Source of the DNA: a virus
Reading direction: 5' to 3' (one strand)
Virus record (IMG/VR): IMGVR_UViG_3300027771_000137
Location: 1 to 20,232 of that record
Length of the DNA: 20,232 nucleotides
Each line of letters starts with the position of its first letter. Position 1 is the first letter of the stretch. This document shows positions 7,454-14,073 of the stretch, in pieces. A program made the translations under genes and the position numbers. The notes beneath the pieces were generated by a model. The model was given only the letters and a program-made list of their open reading frames with translations, did not search any database and had not been told where the DNA came from.

Positions 7454-8919
7454 TATCTATATCCTTCTTTGATAGCTTCTACATCAATACCTTGTGCATC
7501 TGACCAAGTGGTACCTGCTGGTATTTGTAAGTTAAATTTAAAATATCTTGCTGATTTGTGAAACGGTATCGTTCCTGTAGCGTGCATACTAGACGCACTA
7601 GAAGTCGTGCTAGAGTCAGCAACTCTATTACGAAAACTTATTGTACCTGTAGCAGAACTTGTATCTACTATAGGTCTAACGTGTGTAACTAGTGATCTAT
7701 GCATAGGAAATATTTCAGTTTCATTAGTACCAATAGATGCTGCTAAAGCATCACCACCAAAAGATCCAAGAAAATGTGAAGTGTTAAATACACCTAATGT
7801 TCTCAGTCCACCAATAAATGCTGCACTATCTAAAGATATGCTAATAGCATCTAAATCATCTGCACCTGATGTAGGATAATCATCTAGTTCATCTAATGTA
7901 AATCCAGGTGATAAATAATCAATAATAACTTCGTGATCTAGTTCTACTAACGACCATCGTTGACTAGCAAGATGATAAATAATAATCTTATCGTTTTGGA
8001 TGCCAGCGTTTGTACCTGTAGCTGATGGATATGACCACATAACTAATTTGTTTTCATGGTCGTAAGAAGCTCTAACACGTTCTCTTAACTCAAACTTTAA
8101 ATCATTATAAAAGAAACGATCTACTTTGTTTGCACCAATAGGTTGTGATTGCGTACCGTTAGTTACGTAGAAACCATCTTCTGATAGATAGTACACTAGG
8201 TTACCAACTTGTATTACGTTTTTACCTTGTACCGCACCTCTGTTTTCTTCTATACGTCTAAATGAGAACACAACATTACCACCACGATAATCCATACGAG
8301 TGATACGATCTTCTTGAAATATTAGTCCATACTGTCCACCAGTAACACCAGTAATAACTCCACCTTCAGGTAATACTTCAGAGTCAGATTGATTGACACC
8401 TGCAGTCCATGAAGTCGGATCATTAAAACTAGACCATTGTACTTTGTTTTGTGCAGCAGGTTGAAAGCCTGTAACTAAAAAATTACCAATAACTGCAGCA
8501 TGTCTAAATGCTGGTGGTGAACCTGCTAATGCAGCAAAGTCAGTTGATGAATCTAATGTCCATGCTTGCGGAGCATCGTCACCATTAAAAGCAATAATTA
8601 CTTCACCAAATCTAGCAAAATCCCAATAGGACTCAGCAGAAAAACTAAACGTAGTACCACCACTTTCATCTACAAAAGCGTTAGATGTTAGTTTATATAA
8701 CTTAGTAGCATCACCTGCAAAAATAGATATAGCACCACTGTCTGATTTAAAAGCTCTTGCACCCTGACATCTTGCAGTAACAGCATTACTTGAAGTAACT
8801 GCTATGTCATTAAATGGTCGGTAACTGTTTACTGCAGGAAATACGTTAGTAGCTTCTGTAGCACCAGGATTTAAATGAGTTGGTAGGTCAGGTAACCATT
8901 CTGCAAAAGGAACTTGCAT
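7453..8919 (-). CDS. Tail nozzle / hub protein, P22 gp10-like (488 aa)
   Basis: The N-terminus (PFAEWLPDLPTHLNPG then ATNVFPAVNSYRPF) is typical of podovirus nozzle or stabilisation proteins, which have an early NVxP-YRPF motif. The middle has many short beta strands with repeated turns, as in a beta-propeller. At about residues 238-265 it reads VGNLVYYLSEDGFYVTNG followed by QPIGANKVDRFFY, a pattern I associate with this family. In P22, gp10 sits below the portal and adaptor and closes the short tail. Its place directly after the adaptor gene, with which it overlaps as TAATG, fits. It has no enzyme motif. An alternative name would be a T7 gp12-like tubular protein; both describe a nozzle position. 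Confidence 0.75.
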   Translation of the reverse strand: MQVPFAEWLPDLPTHLNPGATEATNVFPAVNSYRPFNDIAVTSSNAVTARCQGARAFKSDSGAISIFAGDATKLYKLTSNAFVDESGGTTFSFSAESYWDFARFGEVIIAFNGDDAPQAWTLDSSTDFAALAGSPPAFRHAAVIGNFLVTGFQPAAQNKVQWSSFNDPTSWTAGVNQSDSEVLPEGGVITGVTGGQYGLIFQEDRITRMDYRGGNVVFSFRRIEENRGAVQGKNVIQVGNLVYYLSEDGFYVTNGTQSQPIGANKVDRFFYNDLKFELRERVRASYDHENKLVMWSYPSATGTNAGIQNDKIIIYHLASQRWSLVELDHEVIIDYLSPGFTLDELDDYPTSGADDLDAISISLDSAAFIGGLRTLGVFNTSHFLGSFGGDALAASIGTNETEIFPMHRSLVTHVRPIVDTSSATGTISFRNRVADSSTTSSASSMHATGTIPFHKSARYFKFNLQIPAGTTWSDAQGIDVEAIKEGYR

Positions 8920-9560
8920 TATACGTTATCAAAATTATTAATATTAATACCTGATCTTTGAACTAATGGAGTAGCATTATATTTGTCTTTTTCATCAGCC
9001 ATTTCTACTTGTTGTAGTGCAGCTTCGTATTGACCTTTAAATTGTGCTACTGTTTGTCCATCCATACCACGAATAAATGTACTAGCAAAATATAACGCAC
9101 CATAAAGATAAACATCAGGATGGGTAGTTAAAATATGATTAGTTGCTACCGATGAACTTAATGTATCAAAGGCTTTATAAAAAACTATGTTAGCTGTATA
9201 GGTAGCATCAGGTTTAGGACTAAATCTAAAGTTAGTGCCTTCTATAGAATAAGCTCTTGGTCTACCACTTTCATTTGAACCTTGTGTTTCTGCTTGATGA
9301 AACGGAGTCATAAATTGTAATGCAGTTTTAGGGTTAGTTGTTAAAACAAAACTTCTTGTTTGCAAAAAACCTGTAGGTAATGTTTCTTGTTCAGAATCTA
9401 TAGTAAAAGAACTAGAGTTTTCCATTGCACGTATTCTTAATCTACGGTTAAAGTCTGCTTCTGTTAATGCAATAAAATCTACAATCTCTGCAGCTAAATC
9501 ATCACGTGCTAAAAAATTAGCAATAGAAGTTTGTAAGTTTGAATAGTTATTTAAAGCCAT
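8919..9560 (-). CDS. Head-to-tail adaptor protein (213 aa)
   Basis: The protein starts MALNNYSNLQTSIANFLARD and has a helical segment with FIALTEADFNRRLRIRAMEN, a signature I recall from phage adaptor proteins of the podovirus SU10/P22 gp4/T7 gp11 group. The centre is beta-rich (FVLTTNPKTALQFMTP, YSIEGTNFRFSP). The C-terminal half returns to helix, with HPDVYLYGALYFASTFI and an acidic coil. Adaptors bind the portal ring and link it to the tail nozzle. The gene lies between the small head-completion-type gene and the nozzle gene, the expected place. Both borders are TAATG overlaps. Confidence 0.8.
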   Translation of the reverse strand: MALNNYSNLQTSIANFLARDDLAAEIVDFIALTEADFNRRLRIRAMENSSSFTIDSEQETLPTGFLQTRSFVLTTNPKTALQFMTPFHQAETQGSNESGRPRAYSIEGTNFRFSPKPDATYTANIVFYKAFDTLSSSVATNHILTTHPDVYLYGALYFASTFIRGMDGQTVAQFKGQYEAALQQVEMADEKDKYNATPLVQRSGININNFDNV

Positions 9561-9883
9561 TACAATCGTTTCTCTCCAACCCTAAAGTTTTGAAATTCAT
9601 TACTATTAACCATACCTTTAATTAATTCACGTTGTGTTTCTTTGTGCAACTGATGCCAATTAGAATGTCCAAAGCGTTCTTTAGTTTTTATTTGTAATGC
9701 AATTAAGGGTATTTGTGCAATACGTTGAAACTCACCTTTTTGTTCTAATGATCTGTGATTACGAGCTATTTTATTTTGTGCTAATATATTAGTAGTATCT
9801 TGAGTTTTTTTTATAACTAACTTATGCGTTGCCTCATCTACATAAATATCTTTATTTTGTGAATTATAAATTTCAGTTGTCAT
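9560..9883 (-). CDS. Small head-completion-type virion protein (107 aa)
   Basis: The N-terminal third reads DEATHKLVIKKTQDTTNILA, followed by a basic middle and the C-terminal VNSNEFQNFRVGEKRL. I recall a widespread family of short phage proteins with this layout: a KKTQD-type segment, then a HxAxIPxxAL-like stretch (here QRIAQIPLIALQI), then a helical ending with a NSxEFxxFRxxxxRL motif. They usually lie beside adaptor genes, as here. The function in that family is not settled as far as I know; a place in the connector is likely. It starts one base after the upstream stop and overlaps the adaptor gene as TAATG. Confidence 0.7.
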   Translation of the reverse strand: MTTEIYNSQNKDIYVDEATHKLVIKKTQDTTNILAQNKIARNHRSLEQKGEFQRIAQIPLIALQIKTKERFGHSNWHQLHKETQRELIKGMVNSNEFQNFRVGEKRL

Positions 9884-9884
9884 A

Positions 9885-11171
9885 TTACAGCTCTGTTGGA
9901 TCTACATCATAAGCATCTACTAATATTCTCCAACCATAAGTGTCAGACATAAACACAAGTCCAATACCTGTATTCTCTGTAGTAATAGTTAAGTCAGCAG
10001 TTGCTCCTTGTATTTTTTTACCATTTCTAGCTACTGTTAAGTTAGCGTTATCAAAATTGGCAGCACTATCTAATATATGTATCTCATCTCCTACAGCAGG
10101 TGCTGAAGGTAATGTAATAGTAAATGCACCACTTGTTGCAGTATCAGCCAATAGTCTGTCTCCAGCTACTGATGTATAGTTTGCAGTTTTAGCTGTCCAT
10201 CTTTTTAATGAGCCATTAATAGCTTGAGCTACAGTTAATGTACTAGCCATATCTACTGCACCGTCTATATCTACTACGTCTAGGTTAGATGTTCCGTCTA
10301 CGTCTATGGCTCCTGAAATATCAAGAGAAGCAGCAATAATTTCGCCACTTGCATTAATAGCACCATTAATATCAATTGTAGTAGCAGCTATCTGAATCTC
10401 TGTATCTGCAACAAGGTCAAGCTGTCCATCAGCACTTGAGCTAATGTGGATTGCAGCATCACGAAATTGAATTTTCTTGTCAGTACCCATAGTAGAGTCA
10501 GCATTACTAGCAAACCCACCATTAAAAACTGTAGCTGCTGTTGTTGTCAGCACGCCTGTAACAAGGGCAGTAGTTGCCATGTTTACAGCTCCATCAATAT
10601 CTACTACGTCTAAGTTTGTAGTACCATTAATATCTGCATTGCCTTCAATATCAAGAGAAGCACCATCAATTTCACCAGTAACAGTAATAGAATCTACAAA
10701 TGTATCTTTAAAGCGTAAAGAGGTTGTACCTAAATCTACATCTGAATCTGTTTCTGGTGCTAATACACCATCAGCTAAAGTTGCTTGTACAGTACCTGCA
10801 CATCTAAAACTAAACTTATCATCACTATGAGCATAAAAAATCTCACCAGCATTAATTGATGAGTTATCACCAAATTGTATAATACCTATGTTGTTTAAAT
10901 TACCTGAGAAAAAAATACCTGGTCTATTATCATCTTCAACAAATATTGGTGCTAGTGAACTTTGTGTTGAATGATTTACCGCATCTCTAGTTACGTGCAA
11001 CTTAGCAAGTGGTGTGCCTTCATTAACACCTACACTTACAGGTATGTTTTTAAATATATTTTCTATAGTCATTTTCTTAGTTGCAGTTGCACTGGTATCT
11101 ACAATAGGTAATACGTCAGCAGCAGCAGCAGACGTCAATGCTGTCAATGCACTAATCTTACTATCAGCCAT
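9885..11171 (-). CDS. Repeat-containing beta-structural virion protein (428 aa)
   Basis: The N-terminus, MADSKISALTALTSAAAADV with VLPIVDTSATATKKMTI, is a common start of phage fibre- or spike-like structural proteins. The middle is built of short strands with two long repeats, GEIDGASLDIEGNADINGTT and GEIIAASLDISGAIDVDGTS, each leading into NLDVVDIDGAV. These suggest a trimeric beta-helix or stacked-turn fibre. The C-terminus (TITLPSAPAVGDEIHILDSA onwards) forms a separate beta domain. It lies between small head proteins and the head-completion gene, so it could be a head fibre or a tail spike. The AGAGG Shine-Dalgarno before the ATG lies inside the preceding 37-aa gene. Confidence 0.75.
   Translation of the reverse strand: MADSKISALTALTSAAAADVLPIVDTSATATKKMTIENIFKNIPVSVGVNEGTPLAKLHVTRDAVNHSTQSSLAPIFVEDDNRPGIFFSGNLNNIGIIQFGDNSSINAGEIFYAHSDDKFSFRCAGTVQATLADGVLAPETDSDVDLGTTSLRFKDTFVDSITVTGEIDGASLDIEGNADINGTTNLDVVDIDGAVNMATTALVTGVLTTTAATVFNGGFASNADSTMGTDKKIQFRDAAIHISSSADGQLDLVADTEIQIAATTIDINGAINASGEIIAASLDISGAIDVDGTSNLDVVDIDGAVDMASTLTVAQAINGSLKRWTAKTANYTSVAGDRLLADTATSGAFTITLPSAPAVGDEIHILDSAANFDNANLTVARNGKKIQGATADLTITTENTGIGLVFMSDTYGWRILVDAYDVDPTEL
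10248..10360. repeat. Diverged long direct repeat, copy 1
   Basis: This 113-base unit aligns without gaps to 10578-10690, 330 bases away, inside the 428-aa protein gene. It encodes the second GEI-to-DGAV segment (reading on the minus strand). The two copies share long blocks such as the bases for NLDVVDIDGAV and SLDI. Confidence 0.8.
10578..10690. repeat. Diverged long direct repeat, copy 2
   Basis: The ungapped partner of 10248-10360. It encodes the first GEI-to-DGAV segment of the 428-aa protein. The copies differ by scattered substitutions, which indicates an old internal duplication. Confidence 0.8.
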
Positions 11172-11277
11172 TTTTAATCCTCTTTCTTAAAACTTTTAAT
11201 CTTTGTTTGTTTTTAATTTGTTGTTTAGAGCTTTGCTCTTTGTTCTTTATAATATTTACTAATTCACTAAACTCCAT
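11164..11277 (-). CDS. Basic mini-protein (37 aa)
   Basis: This short gene starts at 11277 in a TAATG overlap with the 60-aa gene and ends 8 bases inside the 428-aa gene. It reads MEFSELVNIIKNKEQSSKQQ followed by IKNKQRLKVLRKRIKNG, a lysine/arginine-rich amphipathic helix. It fills the only gap between the two longer genes and carries the Shine-Dalgarno of the next gene. I do not recognise it. It may be a true small protein or a reading frame kept for coupling. Confidence 0.55.
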   Translation of the reverse strand: MEFSELVNIIKNKEQSSKQQIKNKQRLKVLRKRIKNG

Positions 11278-11459
11278 TAGTTTTGTATAGGAGTATCAGT
11301 AAAGTAAGAAACACCTACACCATCTTCACGTATGATGTTATCGCCTGTTTCTAATAATAGGTATGTTAAATCTTCTAGGTTAATAGCATCGTTAGGCACA
11401 TCTGTCCTACGATTACGGTATCTGTCTTGACTTCTTATGCCAAAAAAAGCTGGTCTCAT
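11277..11459 (-). CDS. Small hypothetical protein (60 aa)
   Basis: The sequence starts MRPAFFGIRSQDRYRNRRTD and ends with an acidic segment LEDLTYLLLETGDNIIREDG and GVGVSYFTDTPIQN. The ATG at 11459 overlaps the stop of the 94-aa gene as TAATG, and its own stop overlaps the 37-aa start the same way. This double coupling supports the gene. The charge split (basic front, acidic back) resembles small phage connector or head proteins, but I do not recognise a family. Confidence 0.7.
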   Translation of the reverse strand: MRPAFFGIRSQDRYRNRRTDVPNDAINLEDLTYLLLETGDNIIREDGVGVSYFTDTPIQN

Positions 11460-11743
11460 TACTGGCTTAGTTCTGTTACTCTGGAAGTTCCTGTTACAGA
11501 ACCTACTCTTAAAAAAGCTACTTTATCAGAACCAGAAACTCTAAAATACTCAACAGTAAATGCTGGTAAAATAAATGAAGCTGAACTTGCAGTTGGCCCA
11601 GATGAAATTTCTACAAAAGCGTCTACAGTAGCAACAATTCTTAGTGCAGTTGTTTGTGCGTTAATTGCATTTGAAGCAGCAGATGATGTACCTACAGCTA
11701 CAGTTTGGGTAGCACCTGGTTTAAATGTGGTTGGACTATTCAT
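11459..11743 (-). CDS. Small beta-rich head protein, possible capsid decoration (94 aa)
   Basis: The protein has a low-complexity start (MNSPTTFKPGATQTVAVGTS) followed by alternating strands: TALRIVATVDAFVEISSGP, ASFILPAFTVEYFRVSGSDK and VAFLRVGSVTGTSRVTEL. This is a single small beta sandwich of a type often found next to capsid genes in marine phages. It is the first gene after the capsid terminator and has its own AAGGAAAG site. A decoration or head-fibre role is inferred; no family is named with certainty. Confidence 0.7.
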   Translation of the reverse strand: MNSPTTFKPGATQTVAVGTSSAASNAINAQTTALRIVATVDAFVEISSGPTASSASFILPAFTVEYFRVSGSDKVAFLRVGSVTGTSRVTELSQ

Positions 11744-11760
11744 ATTCTTTCCTTATTAAT

Positions 11761-11785
11761 AAAAGGGGAGACCTAAGTCTCCCCT
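11761..11785 (-). terminator. Rho-independent terminator after the major capsid gene
   Basis: A perfect 9-base-pair, GC-rich stem (arms 11764-11772 and 11777-11785) with a four-base loop begins eight bases after the capsid stop codon. On the minus strand the stem ends in CCCCT and runs straight into TTTATT, giving a short U-tract. It is the only such hairpin I found at a gene end. Because essential genes lie downstream, it probably acts as a partial terminator or as an mRNA-stabilising end, making capsid transcripts more abundant than those of later genes. Confidence 0.85.
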
Positions 11786-11793
11786 AATTAGTC

Positions 11794-12750
11794 TTATTGG
11801 TTAATGTCGAGAATGATGCCGTGTGCAGCTTCATTACGCATTTCCAGAGTCCATTCAACTAGAAGTTGTTTTTTCTCTGAGTCACCAGTCTTAGCAAGAT
11901 CGCCAATTTGGAAATCTCTTAGGTACGCAGCAGCAGCCATGTCAGACTGAAGTAAGAAACAAAGTTTCTCATTAGTCGTTGCCATAACTCTGTTAGGTAC
12001 TACTTGGATGTCACCAAAGTCAGATGAATATACATCGATTGCTGCATATTCTACTCTTTTATCAGCAGGGCCAAAACGAGTTGTGTTCGCATTGAATCCT
12101 GAGATTACTTGTTTGACAGATGGTGGAACTACCAATAAATCTAAGTCACCGCCAGAAGTGTAAACTTCTTGTATAACAGTTTTTAAGATTGTTTCAGTAA
12201 GGTCTCTGTCATCACCTGAATTCGGTAAATCAGTACCAGAGCCAGTGGATAAAGAACCACCAGTGGCACCAGCATCACCATTAGACTTAATCCAAGTTGG
12301 AAGTGAACCAAGATCTCTAGCATCAGTAGCATCGCCTGCTTCTTGAACTGTACCTTTGATTAGTGCAAATTCCATATCTTTTTTAAGTTCTTTAGATTTC
12401 TTTGCAATTTGATATGCCATTTCGTCAGCTCTACCAGCAGCGTCTACACTTGACTGAGTTCCAGACAAAGCAATTACTTTATCTTGAATCTGAGTGAAGT
12501 TAAAAGCTCTAGTTGTAGCTCCAGCATTAAGGTTATCAATACTTGCATCGTCACCTTCTATAACAGAGTTAGCAGCAGGTGCAGCAAGTGCATCTAGTTG
12601 CCATTCATGTTTTGTTCCTTTAGCCGCACTTCTAGGAAGTGCAGATAGTATTGGAGTATCTTCTGGAGAAATGTTGTAAATTACATCCGTCAAATCCTCT
12701 CGAATACCAGTAGTATCATACGTATCGTATAAGTTAGTTGGTTGTGCCAT
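11794..12750 (-). CDS. Major capsid protein, DUF5309-like (318 aa)
   Basis: The protein starts MAQPTNLYDTYDTTGIREDL and has DVIYNISPEDTPILSALPRS, then KGTKHEWQLDALA, typical of the DUF5309 group of HK97-fold major capsid proteins. Near the C-terminus are FGDIQVVPNRVMATTNEKLC, DMAAAAYLRDFQIGDLAKTG and VEWTLEMRNEAAHGII, again characteristic. About 420 copies would build the shell if this is a T=7 capsid, but the T number cannot be read from sequence. It follows the scaffold gene and has a strong AAGGAGG site five bases before the ATG. The following terminator supports high expression. I am confident of the role; the family name is from memory. Confidence 0.93.
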   Translation of the reverse strand: MAQPTNLYDTYDTTGIREDLTDVIYNISPEDTPILSALPRSAAKGTKHEWQLDALAAPAANSVIEGDDASIDNLNAGATTRAFNFTQIQDKVIALSGTQSSVDAAGRADEMAYQIAKKSKELKKDMEFALIKGTVQEAGDATDARDLGSLPTWIKSNGDAGATGGSLSTGSGTDLPNSGDDRDLTETILKTVIQEVYTSGGDLDLLVVPPSVKQVISGFNANTTRFGPADKRVEYAAIDVYSSDFGDIQVVPNRVMATTNEKLCFLLQSDMAAAAYLRDFQIGDLAKTGDSEKKQLLVEWTLEMRNEAAHGIILDINQ

Positions 12751-12754
12751 AAGG

Positions 12755-12761
12755 CCTCCTT
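12755..12761 (-). promoter_or_regulatory. Consensus Shine-Dalgarno site of the capsid gene
   Basis: AAGGAGG on the minus strand, close to the ATG at 12750, is one of the three best ribosome sites here. It fits the need for many capsid copies. Confidence 0.85.
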
Positions 12762-12769
12762 ATTATTTG

Positions 12770-13747
12770 TTAGACTAAATTACGAAAAAACTTAGCAGCG
12801 TCTCTGACCTGTCCAGTCTTACGTAATTTTGAGAGTTGTTGACGTTTAGCTTCTGCGTCAGCTTGACCTTTACTTTTAGCCACTCCACCTTTGACAACCT
12901 TAGGAGCATTAGCCACTTTTTTTCTTATTCCTGGCTTTGCTTTCTGAAGATTACGATAGGACATCGCATCTTTAACAAGCATCACGTATCTGTGATCGTA
13001 CACACTATTGATTTCTGAATCATTAAATCCAATGTTACCAAGATAGTCTCTCATTTGTTGTTTAAAACGAGGGCCTTTTTGGTCATCAAGTAATTCTGGT
13101 ACTTTAGTACTAAGAAGTTTTTGTTGCTCACCTAAGTATTTGTTAAACTCTTGAGCTTGTAACTCTTGAGTTTGCTGTGAAACTTGAGCTAATTGTGAAT
13201 GTTTTTTACGCATCTTATGCTCTAGTCTAGCAGCTTCTACTGGATCTTCATCATATAACTTCTCAAAATCAACTTCAGCGTATTCTTGTTGTAGTTGTGC
13301 TTGTGCAGCGTTATTAAGTTGGTCTAACCTTTGTAGTTTAGCTTCAACGTCTTTTTTGGATCGTTCGACAAATTCACTTGACTGGGTTCTTTCCTGTGCA
13401 AGTTCCTGTGTTTTACGAGTGTAATCTGCATTCCGTTGATACCCTTGAATTAACTCCTCTAGGTTGACCGATAGATCTGTACCATCAACGGTTACAGCGT
13501 AGTACGGTTCCTTAGAGTTCTCTTGTATATCACTCGACTCAGATGTTTCTTCTGCCTCATAAGACTCGGTCTCATCAGGGCTTTCAGTTTCTTCAGTAAG
13601 AAGTCCTTCTTCTGTTTCCACTGTTTCTATTGGTTCCTCAGATATTTCTGTAGGAACAGTTTCAATAGGTGCAGATTCACTACCAGTCATAAGACCTTTT
13701 ATAATGTTTCCTGCTTCTATTACGTTAGTTGTTTGGTTATCAGCCAT
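12770..13747 (-). CDS. Scaffolding protein (325 aa)
   Basis: Residues 20-85 are very acidic (many E, T and S, such as ETEEGLLTEETESPDETESY). Then comes YYAVTVDGTDLSVNLEELIQ with YQRNADYTRKTQELAQER, a pattern usual in scaffold proteins of marine phages. A long coiled coil with many Q, E and K runs to about residue 210, and the C-terminus is basic (RKKVANAPKVVKGG, AEAKRQQLSKLRKTG). Scaffolds guide capsid assembly and leave before DNA packaging; the basic end binds the coat. The gene sits just before the capsid gene, as expected. No protease motif is seen, so it is probably released intact, as in P22. Confidence 0.88.
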   Translation of the reverse strand: MADNQTTNVIEAGNIIKGLMTGSESAPIETVPTEISEEPIETVETEEGLLTEETESPDETESYEAEETSESSDIQENSKEPYYAVTVDGTDLSVNLEELIQGYQRNADYTRKTQELAQERTQSSEFVERSKKDVEAKLQRLDQLNNAAQAQLQQEYAEVDFEKLYDEDPVEAARLEHKMRKKHSQLAQVSQQTQELQAQEFNKYLGEQQKLLSTKVPELLDDQKGPRFKQQMRDYLGNIGFNDSEINSVYDHRYVMLVKDAMSYRNLQKAKPGIRKKVANAPKVVKGGVAKSKGQADAEAKRQQLSKLRKTGQVRDAAKFFRNLV

Positions 13748-13752
13748 AACAA

Positions 13753-13760
13753 CCTCCTTT
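13753..13760 (-). promoter_or_regulatory. Consensus Shine-Dalgarno site of the scaffold gene
   Basis: AAAGGAGG on the minus strand lies five bases before the ATG at 13747. The 53-base spacer around it (13748-13800) is one of the largest in the window. I see no convincing promoter in it. Confidence 0.8.
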
Positions 13761-13800
13761 CGTTAAATGTTACACTCCTGATAGGGTTGGTGTATTCGAT

Positions 13801-14073
13801 TTAATTCGAATTCTTTTTAATTTGATTAAGTTGTACAGATGCTAATTTACCTGTTTCCATTGCTGTTTTAAAATGGTTCTCAACTTTATCAGTTATATGA
13901 TACGCCTGCCATAAGGCTTTACGGACATCATCATCATTATGTTTAGTTTGAAACATAGCATTTTGATACTCATCTTTAAGTAGTTTAAATGCTTCTTTAA
14001 ATAATGGTTCTTCAAGCAATAACTTTGCTCTATCACCACGTTGTTTTTCAGTTTCTAATTTATTGTTGCTCAT
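13801..14073 (-). CDS. Small helical protein between portal and scaffold (90 aa)
   Basis: The sequence is predicted to be two or three helices: EKQRGDRAKLLLEEPLFKEA, FKLLKDEYQNAMFQTKHNDD and VRKALWQAYHITDKVENHFK. I recall a family of about 90-aa phage proteins with RGxRAKxLLEdxLlxEAF at the start and WxAYhxxxKVexHfkxxxxxGKLA near the end, always next to portal genes. Its function is not known to me. The start lies 14 bases inside the end of the portal gene, which points to coupled translation. A role in portal or procapsid assembly is inferred. Confidence 0.75.
   Translation of the reverse strand: MSNNKLETEKQRGDRAKLLLEEPLFKEAFKLLKDEYQNAMFQTKHNDDDVRKALWQAYHITDKVENHFKTAMETGKLASVQLNQIKKNSN

Noticed and set aside
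10477-10830. 117-codon plus-strand frame within the 428-aa structural gene
   Set aside because: It is an antisense shadow of a low-complexity repeat region rich in A, T, V and S codons.
13794-13812. Repeated TTCGA elements and an AATTCGAATT palindrome before the scaffold gene, considered as a terminator or operator
   Set aside because: There is no GC-rich stem and no U-tract, and AT-rich palindromes of this size are expected by chance.
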